A DNA stretch of 22,063 nt, taken from assembly GCA_002394535.1 (NCBI GenBank), contig DGUG01000096.1, positions 4,591 through 26,653 of the forward strand. Direction: 5' to 3'. Position numbers and translations under genes: made by a program. Below the pieces are notes generated by a model that was given only the letters and a program-made list of their open reading frames with translations, did no database searches and was not told the origin of the DNA. Numbering within the stretch: position 1 is the stretch's first letter; every line of letters begins with the position of its first letter. The stretch comes from Lachnospiraceae bacterium UBA4316 (GTDB lineage: Bacteria; Bacillota; Clostridia; Lachnospirales; Lachnospiraceae). This document shows positions 9,011 to 16,434 of the stretch, in pieces.

Positions 9011-10114
9011 ATGGCAGAATACGAAGATGTTATGAATGCAAAAAAAGTTGACACGATGAAGGCAACCGACAGGAAGTGTCCGCAATGCGGAGCGACAATG
9101 GATTTCGATCCGTCAACAGGGGGACTGTACTGCCAGTACTGCGGATATCGTGAGGAGATCAAGGCAGAGAACACCGAAGGTGATACTGTGGCCTCCGAGC
9201 AGGATTTTGCTTCTGCGGAATTCACGGGAAACTGTGACTGGGGAGTTTCCCAGAAAACCGTAACCTGTAAATCATGCGGAGCCGTATCGGTTTATGATGC
9301 TCTCGAAGTTGCAAATGAATGTCCTTACTGCGGGTCAAACCAGGTTATGGAAGCAAGCGATGTTAAAACACTGGCTCCTAACGGCGTTGTTTTGTTTAAG
9401 ATTACCGCAAAGGAAGCAGGGGAGCGGTTTACAAGGTGGATATCCAAAAAATGGTTTGCTCCAAGGGAAGCCAAGAGAAGTGCCAAGGCGGACAGATTTA
9501 AGGGAATATATCTTCCGTATTGGACCTTTGATGCCGATACCCATACCGATTATACGGCGGAATACGGCATAGACAGAGAGGAAGGAGAAGGCGACAACAG
9601 ACATACAGTTACCGACTGGCACCGTACCAGCGGATCTTATGATGAATTCATTGATGATGCGCTTGTAGCCGGAACCGGTGATCAGAATGTTAATATGTTA
9701 AAGCGTGTTGAGCCTTTTGACACAAAAGACAACAAGTCGTACAAGCCCGAATACATGGCAGGCTTTCTGGCCGAACGTTATTCGATAGGCCTTAAGGATG
9801 CATGGGAAAAAGCAAAAGAGTTTATAAAAAACAGATTGAGGGCAGCTATAGAGAGTAATATCCGCAGCCGTTATAATGCAGATCATGTAAGAAACTTTAG
9901 CGGAAACACAGCATATTCCAATATAACCTACAAGTATCTAATGCTTCCTATATGGCTATCAAGTTTCAAATACAGGGACAAGACATATCAGTTCGTAGTA
10001 AACGGTCAGTCGGGCAAGGTCGGCGGTGACTATCCGGTATCAGGCTGGCGTGTTGCTCTTGCGATTTTAATTGCTGCAGTGATTATTGCACTTTTGTATA
10101 TGCTGACCCAATAA
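9011..10114 (+). CDS. Double zinc-ribbon (TFIIB-type) tail-anchored protein of unknown function
   Basis: A 367-residue protein with two zinc ribbons: Cys23/26/41/44 (KCPQCG, CQYCGY) and Cys86/89/104/107 (CKSCG, CPYCGS). A soluble middle region contains KGIYLPYWTFDADT and YKYLMLPIWLSSFKYRDK, and one hydrophobic helix lies near the C-terminus (about 346-365). Proteins of this shape in Firmicutes are often labelled TFIIB-type zinc ribbon or, misleadingly, primosomal PriA-like; no helicase motif is present. The C-terminal helix would tether it with the ribbons in the cytoplasm. Its start follows the previous stop by two bases with only a weak purine run upstream, consistent with coupling to that gene. 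Biochemical role unknown. Confidence 0.8.
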   Translation: MAEYEDVMNAKKVDTMKATDRKCPQCGATMDFDPSTGGLYCQYCGYREEIKAENTEGDTVASEQDFASAEFTGNCDWGVSQKTVTCKSCGAVSVYDALEVANECPYCGSNQVMEASDVKTLAPNGVVLFKITAKEAGERFTRWISKKWFAPREAKRSAKADRFKGIYLPYWTFDADTHTDYTAEYGIDREEGEGDNRHTVTDWHRTSGSYDEFIDDALVAGTGDQNVNMLKRVEPFDTKDNKSYKPEYMAGFLAERYSIGLKDAWEKAKEFIKNRLRAAIESNIRSRYNADHVRNFSGNTAYSNITYKYLMLPIWLSSFKYRDKTYQFVVNGQSGKVGGDYPVSGWRVALAILIAAVIIALLYMLTQ

Positions 10115-10122
10115 AAAATCTC

Positions 10123-10151
10123 TTTCCATTGTAATGCCGTTATGCTATAAT
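10123..10151 (+). promoter_or_regulatory. Sigma-A-type promoter of the SCIFF unit
   Basis: TTTCCA at 10123-10128 and a perfect TATAAT at 10146-10151 are separated by 17 bases, and TGC before the -10 box makes it an extended -10. Transcription would start near 10158, giving a leader of about 34 bases before the SCIFF ATG at 10192. GGAGG at 10180-10184 is the ribosome binding site. Confidence 0.75.
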
Positions 10152-10191
10152 TCGTTAGAATTATTCTCAGTAACACTTTGGAGGACAGAAG

Positions 10192-10335
10192 ATGAAGCAC
10201 ATTAAATCTTTGAAGACAAGAAATCTTAAGAAGTCAATTAAAAAGGGCGGATGCGGTGAGTGCCAGACATCATGCCAGTCAGCTTGTAAAACATCCTGCA
10301 CCGTAGGAAATCAGAGCTGCGAAAAGGCCCTCTAA
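10192..10335 (+). CDS. scfA: SCIFF ranthipeptide precursor (six cysteines in forty-five residues)
   Basis: A 47-residue peptide: a basic leader of about 20 residues (MKHIKSLKTRNLKKSIKKGG), then a cysteine-rich core with Cys at 21, 24, 28, 32, 36 and 43 and Ser/Thr between them. This is the SCIFF family, substrates of radical SAM enzymes that join Cys sulfur to a carbon of another residue. From memory, the studied Clostridium thermocellum homologue is linked between Cys32 and Thr37; both residues occur here at the same numbers. A good ribosome site (GGAGG, 10180-10184) and its own promoter suggest high expression. The maturase follows 34 bases after the stop, across a hairpin that overlaps this stop codon. 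The final product's role is unknown in the family. Confidence 0.95.
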   Translation: MKHIKSLKTRNLKKSIKKGGCGECQTSCQSACKTSCTVGNQSCEKAL

Positions 10336-10347
10336 AGGGCTTTTTCT
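10322..10347 (+). terminator. Terminator-like hairpin between SCIFF and maturase (attenuator)
   Basis: AAAAGGCCC at 10322-10330 pairs with GGGCTTTTT at 10337-10345 around a six-base loop, with one G-T pair and the T-run forming part of the 3' arm. It overlaps the SCIFF stop codon (TAA 10333-10335). No promoter is visible between it and the maturase, so partial readthrough would give much precursor mRNA and little enzyme mRNA. Confidence 0.75.
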
Positions 10348-10369
10348 AATGTAACAGGAAGGAAAAAAG

Positions 10370-11785
10370 TTGGTCCATCAATACAGAAATAACGGTTATA
10401 ACATTGTAATGGATACAGAGAGCGGAAGCGTTCATGTTGTTGATGATATCGTATATGACATGATAGCTTCTCTTAATGAGTATTCAAAATCATCGGATAT
10501 AAGGACCGTTGTGGATGGGGATGATATCAAGGCGGTTCCATACGGGGTTATAAAAGATTATCTTAAGGACAGACTTCCGGCATATGATGAGAGTGAGATT
10601 GCCGAGGCTTATGAGGAAGTGGCTTATCTTATCGAGGATGAGAGCCTGTTTACGGATGATCTGTACGAGGATTACATTTCAGATTATACAAACAGGGAGA
10701 CTGTTGTAAAAGCCCTCTGTCTTCATATAGCCCATGACTGCAATCTTGCCTGCAAATACTGTTTTGCCGGTGAAGGTGAATATCACGGGGAGCGTGCTCT
10801 CATGAGCTATGAAGTTGGAAAGAAGGCGTTAGACCTCCTTGTGAGAGAATCAAAAGGCAGGAAAAATCTCGAAGTCGATTTCTTCGGCGGCGAGCCCCTT
10901 ATGAACTTTGAGGTTGTAAAGCAGCTTGTTGAGTACGGCAGGTCGATCGAGGAAGCAAATAATAAAAAATTCCGCTTTACTCTTACGACAAACGGAATGC
11001 TCCTTGATGACGAAATACTTGAGTTCGCCAACAAAGAGATGGGTAACCTTGTTCTGTCGATAGACGGGCGGCAGGAAATACATGATCTTATGCGGCCGCG
11101 TCGCGGAGGACAGGGAAGTTATGAGACAATAGTTCCGAAATTTATAAAGGCAGCTAAATCCCGCGGCCAGATGAACTATTACGTCAGAGGCACATATACG
11201 TATAACAACCTTGATTTTTCGGAAGATGTAAAGCATCTGGCAGAGCTTGGCTTCGAGCAGATATCCGTTGAGCCGGTTGTTGCACCTCCAAGTGAAAGCT
11301 ATGCCATAAAAGAAGAAGATGTTCCCATTTTATGCGAGCAGTATGATATACTTGCAAAGTACCTTCTCGACAGAAGAAAAAGGGGAAAGGGTGTTAACTT
11401 CTTTCACTTTATGATTGATCTTTCAGGAGGTCCGTGTGCATATAAGCGGTTGTCGGGTTGCGGATCGGGATGTGAATATCTGGCTGTTGCCCCGAACGGA
11501 GATCTGTATCCGTGCCATCAGTTTGTTGGAATGCCGGATTTTCTTATGGGCAATGTGGATTCCGGAGTTACGAATACAAAGCTTCGGGATAAGTTCAAAA
11601 TGTGTAATGTTTACTCCAAAGAGGAGTGTAAGAGCTGTTTTGCGAAACTGTACTGCAGCGGAGGCTGTGCCGCAAACGCTTACAACTTTACAGGAGATAT
11701 TAACGGGGTATATGATATCGGGTGCGCACTTCAGCGCAAACGTGTGGAATGTGCCATTATGATGAAGGCAGCAACTGCCAAATAA
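10370..11785 (+). CDS. scfB: Radical SAM SCIFF peptide maturase
   Basis: A 471-residue enzyme that should install thioether cross-links in the SCIFF peptide encoded just upstream. It has an N-terminal peptide-binding region (VHQYRNNGYNIV, VHVVDDIVYD), a radical SAM domain with CNLACKYC (Cys124, Cys128, Cys131) and FFGGEPLMNF, and a C-terminal SPASM-type cysteine domain for auxiliary Fe-S clusters (GGPCAYKR, CGSGCEY, YPCHQ, CKSCFAKLYCSGGC, IGCALQ). The start is TTG at 10370: AGGAAGG lies seven bases upstream and the family begins exactly with this VHQY stretch, whereas the first ATG (10409) would cut into it. secDF follows after 29 bases, a common neighbour of SCIFF genes that hints at export or at a link to the secretion machinery. 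Confidence 0.95.
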   Translation: MVHQYRNNGYNIVMDTESGSVHVVDDIVYDMIASLNEYSKSSDIRTVVDGDDIKAVPYGVIKDYLKDRLPAYDESEIAEAYEEVAYLIEDESLFTDDLYEDYISDYTNRETVVKALCLHIAHDCNLACKYCFAGEGEYHGERALMSYEVGKKALDLLVRESKGRKNLEVDFFGGEPLMNFEVVKQLVEYGRSIEEANNKKFRFTLTTNGMLLDDEILEFANKEMGNLVLSIDGRQEIHDLMRPRRGGQGSYETIVPKFIKAAKSRGQMNYYVRGTYTYNNLDFSEDVKHLAELGFEQISVEPVVAPPSESYAIKEEDVPILCEQYDILAKYLLDRRKRGKGVNFFHFMIDLSGGPCAYKRLSGCGSGCEYLAVAPNGDLYPCHQFVGMPDFLMGNVDSGVTNTKLRDKFKMCNVYSKEECKSCFAKLYCSGGCAANAYNFTGDINGVYDIGCALQRKRVECAIMMKAATAK

Positions 11786-11814
11786 AACCAAAGTTTTGAA
11801 AGGAAACAGAAGCA

Positions 11815-14031
11815 ATGAAGAAACAAAATGCAATCATAGCGCTTGTAGCTATCCTTCTGCTTATCGCAGGATTCGGCTACTCGGTATGGTATGGGATCGG
11901 TGTTGACCGCGTAGGAAGTGCCGAAGGCATTCATTTAGGGCTTGATCTTGCCGGAGGTGTCAGCATAACATACCAGGCTGTAGGAGATGAAACACCTTCC
12001 GCTGAAGATATGGATGATACCGTATATAAGCTCCAGCAGAGGGTTGAAGGTTACTCAACCGAAGCGCTTGTTTATAAAGAGGGAAGCGACAGGGTTAGTA
12101 TTGAGATCCCCGGTCTGTCCGATGCCAATGCGGTTCTTGAAGAACTGGGAAGACCCGGAAGTCTGTATTTTATTAACCATGTGGACTCAAACGGTAATAC
12201 AAACTATGATGCATACGGCAATCTCTCAAAGAGTATAGATGAGCTTATTGCGGACGGTTCGGTTGTCCTTACCGGTTCTAATGTTGTTGAATCAAGAGCA
12301 GGTGCCATCAAGAACGATATGGGAACTACCGAATATATCGTTGAACTTACACTTGACGAAGAGGGTACGAAGAAGTTTGCCGCTGCGACTACAGAGGCAG
12401 CCAAGACTCAGGATACAATAATGATCTATTACGATGGTGCTCCCGCTTCTATTCCGGTTGTTAAAACGGCAATCACAGGCGGTATGGCTCAGATATCGGG
12501 TCAGAGAACCATCGAAGAAGCAGAGCAGCTTGCATCCACGATCCGTATCGGTGGTCTTAAGCTTGAACTTGAAGAGCTGCGTTCAAATGTAGTTGGTGCA
12601 CAGCTCGGTACAGAGGCAATATCCAGATCCCTTAAGGCAGGTGCCATCGGATTTGCCATCATCGTAGTATTTATGTGTGCGGTGTATTTCATTCCGGGAC
12701 TGGCATCATCCATCGCACTTATCCTTTACTGCCTGATTACACTATTCTGCCTCAATTTCTTCGATATGACACTTACCCTTCCGGGTATCGCCGGTATCGT
12801 TCTTTCAATAGGTATGGCGGTTGATGCCAACGTTATTACATTTGCAAGGATCAGAGAGGAGATAGCAGCGGGCAAGTCCGTAAGATCGGCAATAGACGAG
12901 GGCTACAAAAAGGCTCTGTCGGCTATCATCGACGGTAATGTTACAACGCTTATCGCGGCTCTTGTTCTGGGGGTAATCGGAACCGGATCTATCAAAGGCT
13001 TCGCCCAGACACTGGCACTTGGTATCGTTGTTTCCATGATCACGGCACTGTTTGTTACGAAACTCATATTAAGATCCTTCTATGCACTCGGAATCAAGGA
13101 TGAGAAGTGGTACGGCAAGGCAAGAGAATACAGGAAGATTGATTTTCTGTCCAAGAAAACGGTCTTTATCGTTATCTCTGTAGCGGTTATTCTTGTCGGT
13201 ATCGTTACTATGATCGCAAATTCGGCAATGGGACGACATGCCCTTAACTTCAGCCTTGAGTTCCTCGGAGGTACGTCAACAAACGTAACATTTAATGAGG
13301 ATATGGCACTGGCTGATATTGATGCGAAGGTCGTACCTTCAATAGAGAAAATCACAGGCGACGCAAACGTTCAGGTCCAGAAGGTTACAGGATCAAACGA
13401 GGTTATATTCAAGACGCGGGCTCTTAATGTTCAGGAAAGAGAAGCCTTCAATGATATGATGGAGAGCGAATTTGCCGTTCCGGCGGATAAGATAGTGGCA
13501 GAGACAATAAGTTCCACCATCTCTTCGGAAATGTCAAGAGATGCGATACTTGCCATCATTATTGCGACTATCCTTATGCTTATATACATCTGGTTCAGAT
13601 TCAAGGATGTAAGATTCGGTGCAAGCTCGGTTATCTGTCTGATCCATGACGTGCTTGTGGTTATTACGTTCTATGCACTCGCGCGTATTACAGTGGGTTC
13701 AACATTTGTTGCCTGCATACTTACAATAGTCGGTTATTCAATTAATGCGACGATTGTTATATTCGACAGAATACGTGAGAAACTTAATGCGACCAAGGAT
13801 GATCTTAAGACTATTGTCAACGAATCTGTCAATCAGACGCTTTCACGAAGCCTGTTCACGTCGCTGACAACATTTATCATGGTTGCTGTTTTGTACATCC
13901 TCGGAGTAAGCTCTGTCAAGGAATTTGCACTTCCGCTTATGATAGGTATCATCTGCGGTACATATTCGTCAGTCTGCCTTGCAAGTGCAATATGGTATCT
14001 GCTCAGAACCAAGTTGGGTGCGAAGAATTAA
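11815..14031 (+). CDS. secDF: Fused protein-export membrane protein SecDF
   Basis: A 738-residue fusion of SecD and SecF, RND-type proteins that use the ion gradient to pull secreted proteins through SecYEG. The N-terminal helix (about 7-27) is followed by the SecD signature LGLDLAGGV and periplasmic-side domains, a helix bundle with GMAVDANVITFARIREE (Asp337), then the SecF half starting near KIDFLSKK with LEFLGGTS and GYSINATIVIFDRIRE. The SecF motif normally reads SINDT; here the aspartate is alanine at residue 645. AAAGGA lies 11 bases upstream of the ATG. It is probably read through from the SCIFF-maturase unit and ends at a strong terminator. Confidence 0.95.
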   Translation: MKKQNAIIALVAILLLIAGFGYSVWYGIGVDRVGSAEGIHLGLDLAGGVSITYQAVGDETPSAEDMDDTVYKLQQRVEGYSTEALVYKEGSDRVSIEIPGLSDANAVLEELGRPGSLYFINHVDSNGNTNYDAYGNLSKSIDELIADGSVVLTGSNVVESRAGAIKNDMGTTEYIVELTLDEEGTKKFAAATTEAAKTQDTIMIYYDGAPASIPVVKTAITGGMAQISGQRTIEEAEQLASTIRIGGLKLELEELRSNVVGAQLGTEAISRSLKAGAIGFAIIVVFMCAVYFIPGLASSIALILYCLITLFCLNFFDMTLTLPGIAGIVLSIGMAVDANVITFARIREEIAAGKSVRSAIDEGYKKALSAIIDGNVTTLIAALVLGVIGTGSIKGFAQTLALGIVVSMITALFVTKLILRSFYALGIKDEKWYGKAREYRKIDFLSKKTVFIVISVAVILVGIVTMIANSAMGRHALNFSLEFLGGTSTNVTFNEDMALADIDAKVVPSIEKITGDANVQVQKVTGSNEVIFKTRALNVQEREAFNDMMESEFAVPADKIVAETISSTISSEMSRDAILAIIIATILMLIYIWFRFKDVRFGASSVICLIHDVLVVITFYALARITVGSTFVACILTIVGYSINATIVIFDRIREKLNATKDDLKTIVNESVNQTLSRSLFTSLTTFIMVAVLYILGVSSVKEFALPLMIGIICGTYSSVCLASAIWYLLRTKLGAKN

Positions 14032-14052
14032 AACATATGCTGCGTATGAAAG

Positions 14053-14078
14053 AGGGACATTTATATGTCCCTTTTTTT
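14053..14078 (+). terminator. Rho-independent terminator after secDF
   Basis: GGGACAT at 14054-14060 and ATGTCCC at 14065-14071 form a perfect seven-base-pair stem around TTAT, extended by an A-T pair, with seven T at 14072-14078. It ends the SCIFF-maturase-secDF unit and isolates the following biotin-related cassette. Confidence 0.93.
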
Positions 14079-14100
14079 GTACTATGACGATATAGTACAA
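14077..14100. promoter_or_regulatory. Perfect 9-base palindrome upstream of the BirA-like gene (candidate operator)
   Basis: TTGTACTAT at 14077-14085 and ATAGTACAA at 14092-14100 are perfect inverted repeats separated by six bases. A possible -10 box TACAAT (14096-14101) overlaps the right arm, but no good -35 was found, so the promoter is uncertain. No T-run follows, so it is not a second terminator. Arm length and spacing suit a dimeric repressor; which one is unknown. It does not match the BirA-type operator downstream. Confidence 0.5.
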
Positions 14101-14144
14101 TCAGAAGAGTGTATAGATCTGATCTGAATTGAGGATATTGTTTT

Positions 14145-14912
14145 ATGAACACCAAAGAGAGAATAATTCAGGCACTTGAAGAAGCAAAGGGTAAATATGT
14201 GTCGGGGGAAAGCCTGGCGGATGATTTTGGATTATCCAGGAATGCGGTCTGGAAAGCGATAAATGACCTGAAGAAGGCCGGATATAATATAGAGTCTGTC
14301 CGAAACAGAGGTTATATGCTTCATGAATCCTCGGACATTATATCCAAAGCGGGGATTGCACTGTGTCTTCACAAAATGATTTCGGACAGTATGGCAAACG
14401 GGATGCTTGATAAGCTCTGTGTATATGAAAATCTGGATTCAACAAATACACAGGCCAAGCGGGAAATGGTCGTTGGGAACTTTGACATATCCGATAAAAC
14501 AGTAATAGTTGCCAGAACACAAAGTTCGGGAAGAGGACACGGGGGCACTGATTTTGACTCCCCTGACGGAGGTATTTATCTGAGTATTATCCTTGATCCC
14601 AAAATGCTTCATGTTACGGCTCCCATTACGGAAACAGTGGCGGATATGGTGAAGTCAGTCATTGAAGAACTGTACGGGATTAAATGCGACAGAAAAGCGG
14701 ACAATTCATTATATGTGGGAAAGGATAAGATATGCGGTATTCTTACAGAAGCCGTGTCGGATCTTGAGACCGGAGTATACAGCAGTTTTATTGTGGGTAT
14801 TGGGATTCGGTCTGACATTTTATGCGGTGCAGCGGACATAAGACCTTCCAAAAATCTTGTCATTGCCACACTAATAGCTGAATTCTCAAAAATGTCAACC
14901 GATAAAGCGTAA
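14145..14912 (+). CDS. BirA-like protein with winged helix and degenerate biotin ligase domain
   Basis: A 255-residue relative of the biotin repressor/ligase BirA (usually about 320). The N-terminal HTH_11-type winged helix is intact (YVSGESLADDFGLSRNAVWKAINDLKKAGY; wing RNRGYML to residue 59), and DSTNTQA (98-104) is conserved. The ligase core is eroded: GRGRRGRxW reads GRGHGGTDF (129-137), losing three of the loop's arginines, and KWPND reads KADNS (184-188). The lysine before GIL (195) and VGIGI (217-221) remain. The protein ends where the C-terminal SH3-like domain should begin. It probably regulates more than it biotinylates, and may be a dedicated sensor for the transporter-bioB unit just downstream. 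GAGG lies ten bases before the ATG. Family is sure; lack of ligase activity is inferred. Confidence 0.85.
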   Translation: MNTKERIIQALEEAKGKYVSGESLADDFGLSRNAVWKAINDLKKAGYNIESVRNRGYMLHESSDIISKAGIALCLHKMISDSMANGMLDKLCVYENLDSTNTQAKREMVVGNFDISDKTVIVARTQSSGRGHGGTDFDSPDGGIYLSIILDPKMLHVTAPITETVADMVKSVIEELYGIKCDRKADNSLYVGKDKICGILTEAVSDLETGVYSSFIVGIGIRSDILCGAADIRPSKNLVIATLIAEFSKMSTDKA

Positions 14913-14922
14913 TAGGTTGACA
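14893..14922. promoter_or_regulatory. BirA-type operator (TGTCAACC-N14-GGTTGACA)
   Basis: TGTCAACC at 14893-14900 and GGTTGACA at 14915-14922 are perfect inverted eight-base arms separated by 14 bases. This is the architecture of Firmicute BirA sites (TGTNAACC, about 14-16 bases, GGTTNACA). The right arm contains the complete -35 box TTGACA of the next promoter, so binding would block RNA polymerase. The left arm lies in the last codons of the BirA-like gene. Confidence 0.8.
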
Positions 14923-14945
14923 ATTCAACCTCATCATTGTATAAC
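14917..14945 (+). promoter_or_regulatory. Near-consensus sigma-A promoter of the symporter-bioB operon
   Basis: A perfect TTGACA at 14917-14922 and TATAAC at 14940-14945 (five of six matches) are separated by 17 bases. Transcription would start near 14952, about 30 bases before the symporter ATG. The -35 box is inside the BirA-type operator, so this promoter should be repressible. Confidence 0.85.
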
Positions 14946-14981
14946 AGTATCTGGCTAAATCAAACAGGAAGAGGTTGAAAA

Positions 14982-16349
14982 ATGAATCATATTTTTGCAG
15001 CAGCACTGGGGCTGTATCTGATCTTATTTATTGCTATAGGTATTCTGGATATCAGAAATATCAGGTCTTTTACCGATTATTCCGTAGCAGGAAAAAAGCA
15101 GACGTCATTGTCTGTTATCATGACACTTCTTGCCACTGTGATCGGTGCATCCACTACAATCGGAATTACAACAACTGTTTACAGCATCGGATTTCCCGGA
15201 ATCTGGTGGCTTGCATTCGGTGCCATAGGGCTCATACTGCAGTCCCTGTTTTTATCGGAGAGGGTCAGAAGTATCGGTGCTGATACACTGCCTGACCTTG
15301 CGGCAAAGATTGTAGGGCGCCGGGCGGAAATCATTATTTCGCTGATCATTGTCATATCATGGGTTGGAGTTATCGCGGGACAGCTTGTGGCAATGAATTC
15401 TCTTATTACATTTGCTCTGGGAAAAAGCAGCAGGCTGATATTTGTCATAACCTCAATTATCGTAATTGCATATACCGCTATCGGAGGACAGATGTCCGTA
15501 GTAAAAACGGATAAGGTGCAGCTGATAATCATTCTTATCGGTGTAACTGTCTGCATGGGCTATCTGTATATTACGGGGGGAGATAACAATGCGGATATTA
15601 TCCGCAACATTGAACTTCTGAATGATGATTACAGAGTTTCAAATATGTTTACACAGTTTTTTGTGATAGGCGGTGTTTATTTTTTGGGGCCCGATATAAT
15701 GTCCAGAAACTTTATTTCAAAAGACGGCAGGACGGCTAAAAGAGCTGCACTCGTCTCGGGTATTGTTTTACTTGGATTTTCAGTTGTGATTACAATGATC
15801 GGTATGTGGATCAGATATAATGTTACCCCTGATCAAATGGGTGATATGGGTGCACTTATGTATGCGATCTCTATCATGCCGAAATGGGCTGCGATTCTCC
15901 TGGTTTTCGGTCTGCTCTCGGCGATTTTATCTTCAACGGACACCTGTATTATCAATGCATCTTCAATCTTCGTAAAAGACATTCTCAAAAAGGAGAGTGT
16001 AACCGGTGTCAGGATAACTGTTATAGTGATCGGTATTATTTCGCTTATGCTGGCGGCTTTAGGCCAGGGTGATATCATGAGTCTTCTTACGGGGGCATAC
16101 AGTATCTATACACCGGGTGTGATCTTCCCTCTGATGATAGCTATATTTGCATTTAATAAGCGAAAGATCAACACCGGCATCTGGATCGGGGCAGTCATAT
16201 CGGGCGGTATGTTCGGAATAGCCGGCACGTATTTCGGAAGTGTGCTTACGAATATCGGAGTATCTGAGCCGTTTATGCAGTATCTCACACTTATTGGGAT
16301 GGGTCTGTCATTAGCGCTGGCCCTTATATCGGTTAGAGAGGTGGTGTAA
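14982..16349 (+). CDS. Sodium:solute symporter (SSS family), candidate biotin or biotin-precursor importer
   Basis: A 455-residue integral membrane protein with about a dozen hydrophobic helices. Family marks are FTDYSVAGKKQ near residue 31, the Na+-binding helix region TLLATVIGASTTIG, and the SSS signature around ILSSTDTCIINASSIFVKDI (Ser317 to Cys322 and on). Substrate cannot be read from the sequence. The family includes PanF (pantothenate) and the animal multivitamin transporter that carries biotin. Because the gene lies behind a BirA-type operator and directly before bioB, biotin, dethiobiotin or another precursor is the best guess. A purine-rich ribosome site (AGGAAGAGG) precedes the ATG. 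A structured 95-base gap separates it from bioB. Confidence 0.88.
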   Translation: MNHIFAAALGLYLILFIAIGILDIRNIRSFTDYSVAGKKQTSLSVIMTLLATVIGASTTIGITTTVYSIGFPGIWWLAFGAIGLILQSLFLSERVRSIGADTLPDLAAKIVGRRAEIIISLIIVISWVGVIAGQLVAMNSLITFALGKSSRLIFVITSIIVIAYTAIGGQMSVVKTDKVQLIIILIGVTVCMGYLYITGGDNNADIIRNIELLNDDYRVSNMFTQFFVIGGVYFLGPDIMSRNFISKDGRTAKRAALVSGIVLLGFSVVITMIGMWIRYNVTPDQMGDMGALMYAISIMPKWAAILLVFGLLSAILSSTDTCIINASSIFVKDILKKESVTGVRITVIVIGIISLMLAALGQGDIMSLLTGAYSIYTPGVIFPLMIAIFAFNKRKINTGIWIGAVISGGMFGIAGTYFGSVLTNIGVSEPFMQYLTLIGMGLSLALALISVREVV

Positions 16350-16434
16350 AGTTTTCTATGAAAACTTTGCAGCACGTAGGCCACGCCTCCACGAAGTGGA
16401 CTTTAAATGGCGTGGCTCTCAAGAGCTAAGGAGG
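16348..16434 (+). other. Structured intergenic stretch before bioB (possible RNA control element)
   Basis: Three hairpins follow one another: AAAGTTTTC/GAAAACTTT (16348-16356 with 16360-16368); a two-part stem GCCACGCC/GGCGTGGC (16380-16387 with 16409-16416) enclosing TCCAC/GTGGA (16388-16392 with 16396-16400); and GCTC/GAGC (16415-16418 with 16423-16426). The bioB ribosome site TAAGGAGG follows at 16427-16434. GCCTCC at 16385-16390 is fully complementary to GGAGGC at 16430-16435, so the central stem and a closed ribosome site exclude each other. It may equally be an mRNA-stabilising or repeat element. No known riboswitch class was recognised. Confidence 0.55.

Noticed and set aside
14077..14100. 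The palindrome as a second BirA-type operator
   Set aside because: The arms lack the AACC/GGTT core and the spacer is six bases rather than about 14.
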